Source: Symsagittifera roscoffensis (lineage: Eukaryota; Xenacoelomorpha; Acoela; Convolutidae). From it: a stretch of DNA of 64,000 nucleotides. The position numbers and the translations under genes were made by a program. The stretch lies in contig NC_087063.1 in assembly GCF_963678635.1 (NCBI RefSeq), positions 5,058,580 to 5,122,579 on the forward strand. Reading direction: 5' to 3'. Each line of letters begins with the position of its first letter. Position 1 is the first letter of the stretch. The notes below the pieces were generated by a model that was given only the letters and a program-made list of their open reading frames with translations, did no database searches and had not been told where the DNA came from. Below are positions 47,161 to 59,870 of the stretch, piece after piece.

Positions 47161-48057
47161 TTTTAGTTTTGTAGAAAAATTGACTAGATGATTTATAAAT
47201 AATCTAAGCGCATCTCTTGTACATCATTAGGGGCACACAATCAGGTCCACACGAATTATTTTTCACTAAATCTGCTCTTGTATCAGAAATTCATCGGGTG
47301 TAGTGTCTGAATTATATATAGGCTATAAAATTGAAATGAAAAAACTTTCGAAAATAGTTCACATTGAGAAGAGTGCTCAATTGCAACTGTAGTCTTTAGG
47401 TGAATTGATGCAGGAATAAGTGTTGTTTTGAAGCTACGGTAATTTTTTAAAAGAAGTTCTGTTCATCTGGTGTCGGCTAATTTTGATTCGTATTCACAAT
47501 TTTCTTCCATTATAATGATTTTGCACATAACCTTTTGTGCGGATCAATCTATTGTTTTTTTTGTTCAAATTTATTTAATGTTATTTCTTGGCAGTGTACA
47601 TTTTTTCTTGCAGATTAGAAATTTTTGTTTTCATCTAAAGGAATAACTTCGAGCGATGTTCCTTGCGGTGTTGTGTGTGTTTTGTGATAATTTTTCTTCA
47701 TCCATGCAAGCCGCCATTAGTTAGTTAGAACAATTACATTGCTACAGCGAAGGTTTGTCAGGAAACATTTGTTTTCTTATAAGTTGCAGCCATATTAAGT
47801 AGTTTAACTTGATGGCAATGTTATCAAGATTTGATAAAGCGCTTAATTTTTTCTTGTTTTTTTTTTGCATTAGAATGCTTTTGTAGTGGTGTTAGTGTAC
47901 ATTAAGTCCCATATCCCAAATGATGATGTAAAAAACTCAATTAATTGTTTTTGTTTCCGTTTCTGTAGTCAAATATTAAAGTTTCTGGTTTTTAAAGTTT
48001 TGCGAGTTGTAGACAGACCAGTGGGCGACAGTTATGTTAGAATCACCATAAAGAAGA

Positions 48058-49045
48058 TTTGATTCAAAAGACTTCGAAAGATTGAGTTTCTCTCCAAAGA
48101 TCTTCGGTTAAAATTTTTTCTTTTCTCCTACTAAATTGTTTAATTTTTTCATTTTTCAGCAATTGAATTGACGTAGACATGAAGTATCCCACTCCAAATT
48201 GTGAGCTAAACTACCCTAAATTTTAATACTAACACAGTTTTCGACGTTGAAGAATTTCCACCCGAACTGCTTAGGACATAAAATCAATGAGATGTAGCAA
48301 GACCATGATGAGTAACATGATGAAAAATTATGCAAGCGATACTAAACATATTTGATGTTCGTAATTGTGGTCAAAACATCAGTAGTTATTGGGATCGGTG
48401 ATGATGTAACATGACCTTGATTTTGAAAAATTTGAGTTATACTTCGTTTTTAAACTAGTTTTGTAATGCTGAGCAACTCTCATTTTCATAAATTTATGTA
48501 GTAAAAAGTAATTTTTATTTGATTTATTAGATGATGTAACATAACCTTGATGAGTCATACTTCACATGATGAGGCAAAGATCGAACACAGCTTTGATTTT
48601 CAAAACTAGCTTTTAATGCTGTGCAACTTTCTTGTTCATGTCTATTGTCAGGCCAACAAAAGTTTTTGTGATTCAAAAGACTTCGAAAGATTGAGTTTCT
48701 CTCCAAAAACCTCTGGTTAAAGTTTTTTCTTTTCTCCTAATATATTGTTTAATTTTTTCTTTTTCCAGCAATTGAAGTGACGTAGACATGAAGTGTCGCA
48801 CTCCAAATCGTGAGCTAAACCCTAAATTTTATCGATAGAACGTTTTAGAATTTCCACCTGAACTGCTTGGGACAAAAATCAAGGAGATAGCCGACGATTT
48901 AGCAAGACCATGATGAGTAACATGATGAAAAATTATGCAAGCAATAGGTAACAATTTTGATGTTCGTTTTTGTGGTCAAAACATCAGTAGTTATCGGGGT
49001 CGGTGATGATGTAACATGACCATGATTTTGAAAATCTTATATATT
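48058..49045. repeat. Two direct copies of a ~390-bp segment, spaced 611 bp
   Basis: The sequence from gattcaaaagacttcgaaag through 'gtgatgatgtaacatgacc' occurs at 48059-48430 and again at 48670-49025 with small indels. Between them lies the 200-bp segment (48455-48660) that recurs at 56693-56897 beyond the satellite. Confidence 0.85.
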
Positions 49046-49047
49046 AA

Positions 49048-52000
49048 ATGAAAGCCTTACTGCGCTATGGACGCAACGTTTTAGGGTTTCTATCAATCAC
49101 AACGTTTGAAAGTTATTCAGAGCAACCATCGGAGGATGATGAACTCGATCCAACTTCAAGGCTAGACAGTTCCTGCCTAACTTTCGTCCAAAAATTTGTG
49201 TTTACAGAATCATCTTATATATTAAATGAAAGTCTTAATGCGCTATGGACGCAACGTTTTAAGTTTTCTTTCAAGCACAACGCTTAAAAATTATTCCGAG
49301 CAACCATCAGAGGGCGATGAACTCGATCCAACTTCAAGGCTAGACAGTACCTGTCTAATTTTTGTCCAAAATTTTGTGTTAACAGAATAATTTCAGCCTG
49401 AAACAAATCTGGTTGAAACAGCAACCTCTATGCTAAGAAAGAAACTTTTTGCGAATTGATTCGGTCGATATTTAACTGAAATATTTCAAGATTTTATAGC
49501 TTAAAAAGATTGAAACTTTTTATGAACCTATTCGGTCCACCGAATAACTTGAAATAGTTCAAAGTCTCACAGCTTGAATAAACTAAAAATCAGATCGACT
49601 GATTTTTTTTTAAGTTCAGTAAATGTCCATGATTAAAAGGAAGACAAAATCCACTATAGAACAGCAAAAAAGTAAAAGTCACGAAAAACGTGAGCAACTT
49701 CTAATTTCAAAAGTGGAAATTAATTATGAGATATCCCAGTAATATCAAGTTTTGCCTATTGATCCAGTTTTCTCAAACTGGGTTAATATAACAAAAAAGT
49801 GTCCATCATAAATTGTACTATAAATTCGAAGAACTTTAAGGCTATCTATCTTTTCGAAATTCAAAATTTGAAGATTTTGAAAAAAACCTGTCAGTTTTTG
49901 TTTCAGTTTCATTGCGTTCATTACAGTTTTCCAATTGTCAGTTGGCTATGTATGATTTAATAGCTTGCCTACAAAACCTTTACTGTTTTCGCAAATTGAT
50001 TGGCTCTATGAAACAACTTGAAAGTTTTCAATGTTTCAGAGCTGAACTAGCTTGCTCAGAAAACCTATACTTTTCGCGAACGGTTTCAGTCTCTGCAATA
50101 GCTTGAAATAATTCAAAGTTTCATGGCTTTAAAAGCTTGCTTAGAAATTTTTTTTAAAGTTTTGGCAAAGCGATTTGATCCACAAAATATCTTGAATTAT
50201 TTCAAAATTTCACAACTGGAATAGCTTGCTTCAAAAAACTTTTATTTTCCGCGAACCGGTTTGGTCTACGAAACAACTTGAGTTCAAAGTTTCGAAACTT
50301 TCAAAGCAGTGAAACTTTTGAAACTCAAAGTTTCGTAGCATGAAGAGTTTCAAAGCATTAATATCTTGCTTAGAAAAGTTTAGGTTTTCACAAATTGATT
50401 CGGTTTATTAAATAACTTGAATTCTTTTGAAGTTTCCTGCTCAAAAAGCTTGCTTAGAAAAACTTTTTTCGCGAACCAGTTTGCTTTAAGAAATAACTTG
50501 AATTTGAACACCGATTTGTCCTTTAAAATAACTCAATTTTTTTCCAACTTTTATCGGGTTAGTGACTACAAAGGAAAAACTTCAACTTTTTGCTATCCAA
50601 TTCTCTGCATGAAAATCTAGAAAAACTGAACTTCTTGCGAACTAACTTGTCCATAAAAAAAACTTGAAACAATTCAAAGTTTCATAGCTTGAATAGCTTA
50701 CAAATAAAACTCAGCTTTTTCGTGCTTCGTTTTGATCTTTAAATTTACTTGAAATGTTTTTAACCTAAATAGCTTGCTTAGAAAAACAACATGTTCAAAC
50801 CGGATAGAGTCGATGAAATATCTTGTAATATTTCATAGCTTGAAGAGCTTGCTCAGGAAAACATAAGCTTTTCGCGAACTGATTCTGTTCAAAAAATAAG
50901 TTGAAGACTTTCAAAGCTTGAGCCAAAAATCTAGCATAGCAAAACTTTTTTGAATATCACTTTGATCTATGAAATATCTTGAAATATTTCAAAGTTCAAT
51001 CGCATGATTGGCTCCAAAAGAAAACTTGAAGATTTGCTGAATGATTAATTTTCTGAAATAATTTCAAGTATTTCGAAGTTTCATCGGTTGAATGGCTTGA
51101 GCAGTAAAATTTTATTTTTCGTTATCTGATTCTTATACATTAAATGAAAGTCTTGATGCGCTATGGACGCAACGTTTTAGGTTTTCTATCAAGCACAACC
51201 TTTAAAAATTGTTCAGACCAACCATCAGAGGATGATGAAATCGATTCAACTTCAAGGCTAGTCAGTACATGCCTAATCTTTGTCCAAAATATAGTGTTAA
51301 CAGAATCATTTCAGCCTGAAACGAATCTGGTAAAAACAGCAACTTCTATGGTAAGAAAGAAACTTTTTGCGAATCGATTCGGTCGATATTAAACTGAAAA
51401 ATTTTTCAACTTTTTATAGCTCAAAAAATTTGAAACTTTTTGCGAACCGATTCTGTCCACGGAATAACTTGAAATATTTCAAAGTTTCATAGCTTGAATA
51501 AACTTAAAATCAATTTGAATGATTTTTTTAAGTTCAGTAAATTTCCATTGTTAAAAGGAAGGCAAAATGCACTATTGAACAGCAAAAAAGTAAAGGTCAC
51601 GAAAAACGTGAGCGACTTCTAATTTCAAAAATGGAAATTAATTATGAGATATCCCAGTGGAATCAAGTTTTGACTATTGATCCAATTTCTCAAATTGGGT
51701 CAATGTTAACAAAAAAGGGTCCAACATAAATTATCCTATAAATTCAAAGAACTTTAAGCCTATTTTTCTTTTCGAATTTCAAAATTTGAAGATTTTGAAA
51801 AAAAACTAGTCGTTTTTTTTCAGTTTCATTGCGTTCATTACTTTTTCCAACTGTCAGTTGGCTATGTTTGCTTCAATAGCTTGCCTACAAATTTTTTTTA
51901 CTGTTTTCGCGATTTGATTCGCTCTATGAAACAACTTGAAATATTTCAATGTTTCATAGCTGAACTAGCTTGCTTAGACAAACCTATACTTTTCACGAAC

Positions 52001-53299
52001 GGTTTCAGTTTATGCAATAGCTTGAAGTAATTCAAAGTTTCATGGCTTAAAAAGGTTGCTTTGATTTTTTAAAAAAGTTTTTGCAAAGCAATTTGATCCA
52101 CAAAATATCTTGAATTATTTCAAAATTTCACAACTGGAATAGCTTGCTTCAAAAAACTTTTATTTTCCGCGAACCGGTCTGGTCTACGAAACAACTTGAG
52201 TTCAAAGTTTCGAAACTTTCAAAGCAGTGAAACTTTTGAAACTCAAAGTTTCGTAGCATGAAGAGTTTCAAAGCATTAATATCTTGCTTAGAAAAGTTTA
52301 GGTTTTCACAAATGGATTCGGTTTATTAAATAACTTGAATTCTTTTGAAGTTTCCTGCTCAAAAAGCTTGCCTAGAAAAACTTTTTTCGCGAACCAGTTT
52401 GCTTTAAGAAATAACTTGAATTTGAACACCGATTTGTTCTTTAAAATAACTCAAATTTTTTCCAACTTTTATCGGGTTAGTGACTACAAAGGAAAAACTT
52501 CAACTTTTTGCTATCCAATTCTCGGCATGAAAATCTAGAAAAACTGAACTTCTTGCGAACTATCTTGTCCATAAAAAAAACTTGAAACAATTCAAAGTTT
52601 CATAGCTTGAATAGCTTACGAATAAAACTCAGCTTTTTCGTGCTTCGTTTTGATCTTTAAATTTACTTGAAATGTTTTTAACCTAAATAGCTTGCTTAGA
52701 AAAACTTCAACATGTTCAAAACGGATAGAGTCGATGAAATATCTTGTAATATTTCATAGCTTGAAGAGCTTGCTCAGGAAAACATAAGCTTTTCGCGAAC
52801 TGATTCTGTTCAAAAAATAAGTTGAAGACTTTCAAAGCTTGAGCCAAAAATCTAGCATAGCAAAACTTTTTTGAATATCACTTTGATCTATGAAATATCT
52901 TGAAATATTTCAAAGTTCCATCGCTTGATTGGCTCCAAAAGAAAAACTTGAAGATTTGCTGAATGATTAATTTTCTGAAATAATTTCAAGTATTTCGAAG
53001 TTTCATCGGTTGAATGGCTTGAGCAGTAAAATTTTATTTTTCGTTATCTGATTCTCATACATTAAATGAAAGTCTTGATGCGCTATGGACGCAGCGTTTT
53101 AGGTTTTCTATCAAGCACAACCTTTAAAAATTGTTCAGACCAACCATCAGAGGATGATGAAATCGATTCAACTTCAAGGCTAGTCAGTACCTGCCTAATC
53201 TTTGTCCAAAATATAGTGTTAACAGAATCATTTCAGCCTGAAACGAATCTGCTAAAAACAGCAACTTCTATGGTAAGAAAGAAACTTTTTGCGAATTGA
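49048..53299 (+). other. ORF-like module repeated in the satellite
   Basis: An open stretch with a shared start (MKVLMRYGRNVLGFLSSTTF) and SEDDEIDSTSRL occurs at 49048-49287, 51144-51392 and 53066-53299, with a frame-shifted version at 49228 and a partial one at 55018. The peptide has no known domain. It may be a captured exon or a chance open frame kept by homogenisation. Confidence 0.35.
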
Positions 53300-55715
53300 T
53301 TCGGTCGATATTAAACTGAAAAATTTTTCAACATTTTATAGCTCAAAAAATTTGAAACTTTTTGCGAACCGATTCGGTCCACGGAATAACTTGAAATATT
53401 TCAAAGTTTCATAGCTTGAATAAACTTAAAATCAATTTGAACGATTTTTTTAACTTCAGTAAATTTCCATTGTTAAAAGGAAGGCAAAATGCACTATTGA
53501 ACAGCAAAAAAGTAAAGGTCACGAAAAACGTGAGCGACTTCTAATTTCAAAAATGGAAATTAATTATGAGATATCCCAGTTGAATCAAGTTTTGACTGTT
53601 GATCCAATTTCTCAAATTGGGTCAATGTTAACAAAAAAGGGTCCAACATAAATTATCCTATAAATTCAAAGAACTTTAAGGCTTTTTCTTTTCGAATTTC
53701 AAAATTTGAAGATTTTGAAAAAAAACTAGTCGTTTTTTTTTCAGTTTCATTGCGTTCATTACTTTTTCCAACTGTCAGTTGGCTATGTTTGCTTCAATAG
53801 CTTGCCTACAAATTTTTTTTACTGTTTTCGCGATTTGATTCGCTCTATGAAACAACTTGAAATATTTCAATGTTTCATAGCTGAACTAGCTTGCTTAGAA
53901 AAACCTATACTTTTCACGAACGGTTTAAGTTTATGCAATAGCTTGAAGTAATTCAAAGTTTCATGGCTTAAAAAGGTTGCTTTGATTTTTTAAAAAAGTT
54001 TTTGCAAAGCAATTTGATCCACGAAATATTTTGAAATATTTCAAAATTTCTCAACTGGAATAGCTTGCTTCAAAAAACTTTTATAGCTCAAAAAATTTGA
54101 AACTTTTTGCGAACCGATTCGGTCCCCGGAATAACTTGAAATATTTCAAAGTTTCATAGCTTGAATAAATTTAAAATCAATTTGAATGATTTTTTTAAGT
54201 TCAGTAAATTTCCATTGTTAAAAGGAAGGCAAAATGCACTATTGAACAGCAAAAAAGTAAAGGTCACGAAAAACGTGAGCGACTTCTAATTTCAAAAATG
54301 GAAATTAATTATGAGATATCCCAGTGGAATCAAGTTTTGACTATTGATCCAATTTCTCAAATTGGGTCAATGTTAACAAAAAAGGGTCCAACATAAATTA
54401 TCCTATAAATTCAAAGAACTTTAAGGCTATTTTTCTTTTCGAATTTCAAAATTTGAAGATTTTGAAAAAAAACTAGTCGTTTTTTGTTTCAGTTTCATTG
54501 CGTTCATTACTTTTTCCAACTGTCAGTTGGCTATGTTTGCTTCAATAGCTTGCCTACAAATTTTTTTACTGTTTTCGCGATTTGATTCGCTCTATGAAAC
54601 AACTTGAAATATTTCAATGTTTCATAGCTGAACTAGCTTGCTTAGAAAAACCTATACTTTTCGCGAACGGTTTTAGTTTATGCAATAGCTTGAAGTAATT
54701 CAAAGTTTCATGGCTTAAAAAGGTTGCTTTGATTTTTTAAAAAAGTTTTTGCAAAGCAATTTGATCAACGAAAAATTTTGAAATAATTCAAAATTTCTCA
54801 ACTGGAATAGCTTGCTTCAAAAAACTTTTATTTTTCGCGAACAGGTTTGGTCTACGAAACAACTTAAAGTTTGTTAGGAAAATTTTAAATTTTCGCAAAT
54901 TTATTCGCTTTATGAAATAACTTGAATTCTTTCAAAGTTTCTTGCTCAAAAAGATTGCTTAGAAAAAAGTTTTTTCGCGAACCAGTTTGGTCTAAGAAAT
55001 AACTTGAATTCGAACACGTTTTAGGTTTTCTATCAAGCACAACCTTTAAAAATTGTTCAGACCAACCATCAGAGGATGATGAACTCGATTCAACTTCAAG
55101 GCTAGACAGTACCTGCCTAATCTGTGTCCAAAATATAGTTTTAACAGAATCATTTCAGCCTGAAACGAATCTGGTAAAAACAGCAACCTCTATGGTAAGA
55201 AAAAAATTTTTTGCGAATTGATTCGGTCGATATTAAACTGAAAAGTTTTTCAACATTTTTTAGCTCAAAAAATTTGAAACTTTTTGCGAACCGATTCGGT
55301 CCACGGAATAACTTGAAATAATTCAAAGTTTCCTAGCTTGAACAAACTGAAAATCAGTTTGAATGATTTTTTTAAGTTCAGTAAATTTCCAATGTTAAAA
55401 GGAAGGCAAAATGCACTATTGAACAGCAAAAAAGTAAAGGTCACAAAAAACGTGAGCGACTTCTAACTTCAAAAATGGAAATTAATTATGAGATATCCCA
55501 GTGAAATCAAGTTTTGACTATTAATCCAATTTCTCAAATTGGGTCAATGTTAACAAAAAAGGGTCCAACATAAATTATCCTATAAGTTCAAAGAACTTTA
55601 AGGCTATTTTTCTTTTCGAATTTCAAAATTTGAAGATTTTGAAAAAAACTAGTCGTTTTTTGTTTCAGTTTCATTGCGTGCATTACTTTTTCCAACTGTC
55701 AGTTGGCTATGTTTG
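49620..55715 (-). repeat. Inverse MITE-1 copies inside the satellite blocks
   Basis: Segments at about 49620-49925, 51540-51870, 53460-53790, 54200-54535 and 55378-55710 are reverse complements of MITE-1 (compare 6528-6800), ending in gcgttcattactttttccaac and the ccaactgtcagttgg palindrome. They lack the last ~100 bp of the full element, and all share that break, so one truncated copy was amplified with the satellite. Confidence 0.8.
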
Positions 55716-56692
55716 CCTCAATAGCTTGCCTACAAAATTTTTACTGGTTTCGCGATTTGATTCGCTCTATGAAACAACTTGAAATATTTCAATGTTTCAT
55801 AGCTGAACTAGCTTTCTTAGAAAAACCTATACTTTTCGCGAACGGTTTCAGTTTATGCAATAGCTTGAAGTAATTCAAACTTTCATGGCTTAAGAAGGTT
55901 GCTTTGATTTTTTAAAAAAGTTTTTGCAAAGCAATTTGATCCACGAAATATCTTGAAATATTTCGAAATTTCCCAACTGGAATAACTTGCTTCGTAAAAC
56001 TTTTATTTTTCGCGAACCGGTTTGGTCTACGAAACAACTTGAGTTCAAAGCTTCGAAGTTTTCATAGCAGCAAAACTTTTGAAACTCAAAGTTTCGTAGC
56101 ATGAAACGGTTCAAAGCATAAATAGCTTGTTAGGAAAATTTTAAATTTTCGCAAATTTATTCGCTTTATGAAATAACTTGAATTCTTTCAAAGTTTCTTG
56201 CTCAAAAAGATTGCTTAGAAAAAAGTTTTTTCGCGAACCAGTTTGGTCTAAGAAATAACTTGAATTCGAACACCGATTTGTTCTTTAAAAAAACTCAAAC
56301 TTTTCCAAATTTATCGGCTTAGTGACTGCAAAGGAAAAAACTTCAACTTTTTGCTATACGATTCTCTGCATAAAATTCTGGCGAACGAGTTTGTCCATAA
56401 AATAAATTGAAACAATTCAAAGTTTCATAGCTTGAATAGCTTACAAAGAAAAACTCAGCTTTTTCTTGTTTCGTTTCGATCTTTAAATTTACTTGAAATG
56501 TTTCATAGGCTGAACAGCTTGCTTAGAAAAACTTCAACCTGTTCAAAACGGATAGAGTCGATGAAATTTCTTGAAATATTTCATAGCTTGAAGAGCTTGC
56601 TCAGGAAAACATAAGCTTTTTGCGAATTGATTCGGTTCAAGAAATAAGTTGAAGACTTTCAAAAATTTCTAGTTTGAATTATACGACGTTTT

Positions 56693-56897
56693 TAAACTAG
56701 TTTTTTAATGCTGAGCAACTCTTATGTTCATAAATTTATGTAGTAAAAAGTAATTTGTAATTAATTTTTTAAATAGTGTAACATAACCTTGATGAGTCAT
56801 ACTTCACATGATGAGGCAACCATCGAACACAGCTTAGATTTTCAACAATAGTTTTCAAAATTGAGCAACTTTTTTGTTCTTGTTTATTGTCAGAAAG
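56693..56897. repeat. Right flank repeat of satellite array
   Basis: It matches 48455-48660 in the same orientation (actagtttt.taatgctgagcaactct ... tcacatgatgaggcaa). The satellite thus lies between direct copies of this ~200-bp segment. Confidence 0.8.
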
Positions 56898-57097
56898 TCA
56901 AAAGATATTGAGATGGCAGATATTGAAACAGGATTTTGATGAGTCCTACTTCATATGAAAAAGCAGAACTTGAACCATGTATGTTTCTAAAAAAACTTTC
57001 GATTCCAACACCCTCATAATGCGAGTTACCTCTCAAAATTACAGCCACTTAACTCTGAAATCTCACTTGAAAACAATTTGCTTTTGTTTGTCGTACT

Positions 57098-57502
57098 CAG
57101 GGGCGGCTATTGGATTTTCTCGAGGGGGGAGGGGTGGGTGAAAAAATTTTCAAAACTTACGACGACCTTTTTTTAAGTCGACCAACTTGGTTTTCCGAAA
57201 TTCGAGCTCTACTAAAGCACTAAAAGACGCAGTTTTGGCCAAATTTTCTGCGCACAGGCAAATGATAGGAAAAACAGGTTAAAAAAGCTGTTTTTTGGAA
57301 CTTTCTGGAAAATTTTGACAAAAAATTTCGTTTTTTTTTTGGCGCGCGCTACCTCTCAAAATTAGTATATAATGGCGCCAAAGGCGCCTTCAGAAAAATG
57401 TTACGGTCGGTCGGCTAAAAATGCATTTCTTAGAAAGTACATAAGGGGGACCCTTTGGGTCTGCAGGGGTTCGAATCCGCGTCCCCCCGAAATCCGCCCC
57501 TG
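57098..57502. mobile_element. hAT-like MITE with B-box-like end
   Basis: It starts caggggcggctattgg and ends aaatccgcccctg, inverted termini of the same family as 5367-5822. An internal ggcgccaaaggcgcc hairpin is also shared. No target duplication is visible. Close to the right end, gggttcgaatccgcgtcccc contains a perfect pol III B-box-like GGTTCGAATCC. Confidence 0.75.
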
Positions 57503-57817
57503 ATCAAGCAGGGCTGTTTTTAAAATCCAAGGCCGGATTGTACCCATGTAAGTATTTTATAACAATCGGGCTCAACTCCAAACAAAGCAAGGTAGAGTCA
57601 TTTTTCCAAGTGAGAGATTAGATGACTCTAAGAATTCTAACTCACTGCTTAGCTTGATAGAACTCAACAGAAGATAAAATCGCAACAACCGAGTTTATCA
57701 TTGAAATTGACCCTATTTGTTTGTACTTAAACCCCAATAATAGCTTAGTATTAAGAACAAATCAAACCATTTGTTCTCGACACTGAGAAGCTTTTATTTT
57801 ATTTTTGAATCCTGATC

Positions 57818-58030
57818 ATGGCTGAAGAAACTCCAGAGACTGTAAAATTTTTCTTTGCAGCAATGAAATTTTTGCAAAAACTTGTTTTGATCGTAGTGCA
57901 TCGCCTTCGGTCAAAGAAAAGTTTTTACACAGTTTTTAAGGTTGCCAAAATTGTTTCTACAGCTGTTGGAGTTTTTTTCGATTGTTCAGAACTTCATAAG
58001 AGATTAAATTGTGTGAAAGTTAGTTTTTAA
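57818..58030 (+). CDS. Possible small protein or first exon, unknown
   Basis: A 70-codon frame from ATG (57818) with a hydrophobic, basic middle (KFLQKLVLIVVHRLRSKK) that could be a membrane or amphipathic helix. A gttagt near the end could be a splice donor. I find no downstream exon and no family. It may be spurious. Confidence 0.25.
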   Translation: MAEETPETVKFFFAAMKFLQKLVLIVVHRLRSKKSFYTVFKVAKIVSTAVGVFFDCSELHKRLNCVKVSF

Positions 58031-58110
58031 TTGAAGTTGCTGCACCTACAATCAGTGCAATTTTTTCGACAATTTTAAGTTCCTCAAAGTCCAGGAGACG
58101 AAAATAAGGG

Positions 58111-58530
58111 GGAGGTTTCTCATGCTTGAAGGACCGAATGCTTGAAAAATTACAACCTATCAAAATCGCTCAGCGTTTCTATTGGCTAAATGTCTTTCTC
58201 TCAAAAACGTAGTCAGTATTAACCAAAAATTTATTAAATTAGTGGAAAAAAGTCCAAAATTTTACAAATTCAAATTGCGGGTTACAACCGCATTACTATT
58301 CAAACAATCATCTACATTAATGAGGTCAAAATCATAAGAAATTTTTAGTCTTGAAAACTGCTCTGCTTATTGTCTAATTGGTCAATGTTAACACTAATGA
58401 CCTCGATTTATTTTCTTACTTTGAGATTTTCGCGATTTACTTTGAGATTTTGAATGCTCAATTCTGATTGGCTGAAAAGAGCTAAAATTAAATTCAAGCA
58501 TTCGGTCCTTCAAGCATGAGAGACGCCACC
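58111..58530. mobile_element. MITE with ~32-bp TIRs and TSD
   Basis: The left end (ctcatgcttgaaggaccgaa at 58119) is matched inverted by ttcggtccttcaagcatgag (58501-58520). The flanks aaaataaggg (58101-58110) and aaagtaaggg (58531-58540) agree at 9 of 10 positions, so they look like a target-site duplication. The interior is noncoding. A small indel separates the outer parts of the TIRs. Confidence 0.75.
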
Positions 58531-59187
58531 AAAGTAAGGGTAAAACTTCGCAGTGTCGAGATGAAAAAGCTTGATGCGTAGTTACTAAAACTAAGCTATT
58601 ACTGGGGTTAAGTAAAAAACATAATACATCGATTTTTTTCAATAAACCCGGTTTTAGACACTTGTGAATAATTTTTTGAAACAATTTTGTAGTTCTAACC
58701 CTTTCTTTTCAAAATTTTCTTCTCTTTTTATAACTTTTTTATCTAAGGGATGCGGTCGAAGTTTTCTTATTCATATCAATAGTTTGAAAAGCTAGTCTTG
58801 TATTTCATTTAACTGTTTTGATATAATGATTTGCAGGAGTACCTTAATTAAATTAGTTTTGTAATCATCAACTTGATATCGAATTTTTTTTCGTTAATAT
58901 GCCAAATACTTTTTTTGTTTGATTCATGGTAATCATTAAAATTGCTGTTATTTTTTTTGGTTGTATACTTTTGTTACCATGATTGATAGAAAGCTTTTTC
59001 GTATATAACTAGTATCACTTTCAATATTTTCATTAAGTCGATTGCTGTTCCAAGTTTTGAAGAAATGAGGAATATTTATGATAGGGGTTGCTTTTTTGTC
59101 AAATGTCGCTGATTGTACTAGTTTTTATTGAAAAATTGTCATACCCTATTCAAGAATATACATATATATATAATTCACATTCGGTAT

Positions 59188-59870
59188 TTTGTTTAGTTCT
59201 GTTTAGTTCTTATTTATGCGTTTTATATATGCGTGGCAAAGCGAATTAGCAAACTTGCTGATCTTAATAATTTCGTATGAGGGCTATTCTAATGATAAAA
59301 GACGAATGACAGAAGTTGTTTTAAACATTAGAAGTTCCTGTTTGCTGAAAAGTTTTTGCACAAAATGATGCCAGAAAATTAGCAGAACAATAACAGAAAG
59401 TTAATTTTTTCTGAATAGCCAAGAGTTGTGGTAAGTAGTTTTGTATCGTGCCACGGATCCTAAATGGGGGGTTCCTTCCTGAGGAGCGGGATGCGGGTCC
59501 TCGCGTAAAGTAAATACTACAAATAGTGTCCTGACTTATTTGGAGGGCACTCATCCTAGGATCTTGTAAACGAAAGAGTTTTTTCACGCAAAAAGCAGAA
59601 GACCGCATGTTTAGGATCTTGCTAAGCTTAGCTTAACAACAAGAAACACGATACATAATTTTTTCTAATTCCAATATTTTGAATTAGGGGCATCCTCACG
59701 CAAAGCAAAATCCACGGAAAAGGGTCCTTATTTTTGGAGGACCCTCATCCTAGGATTTTGTAAAAGAAACTTTTTTTTCACACAAAAAGCAGAAGACCCC
59801 TATTTAGGATCATGCTCAGCTTAACTTAACAACGAGGGATATGAAACTTGAGTTTTTTCTAACTCCAAAT
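59188..59870. repeat. Duplicated segment, copy 1
   Basis: It matches 60549-61060 almost base for base, from attcggtattttgtttag through ggatcctaaatggggggttcc. A shorter ~170-bp piece (aaagcagaagacc ... gcttaacttaacaac) is further repeated inside it at about 59490-59690 and 59700-59870. No ORF. The DNA at 58541-59187 is AT-rich with nothing recognised. Confidence 0.85.

Larger units (their letters stand above)
49048..56690. repeat. Higher-order satellite array, ~1.92-kb period
   Basis: A marker (aaatgaaagtcttgatgcgc) starts blocks at 49228, 51144 and 53066, giving periods of about 1916 and 1922; a partial block begins near 55018. A shortened block from 54084 shows internal recombination. Each block contains an ORF-like module, an inverse MITE-1 copy and a degenerate ~75-bp minisatellite. 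The minisatellite consensus has gcttgcttagaaaaact, ttttcgcgaaccg and aacttgaaatatttcaaag. Confidence 0.9.
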
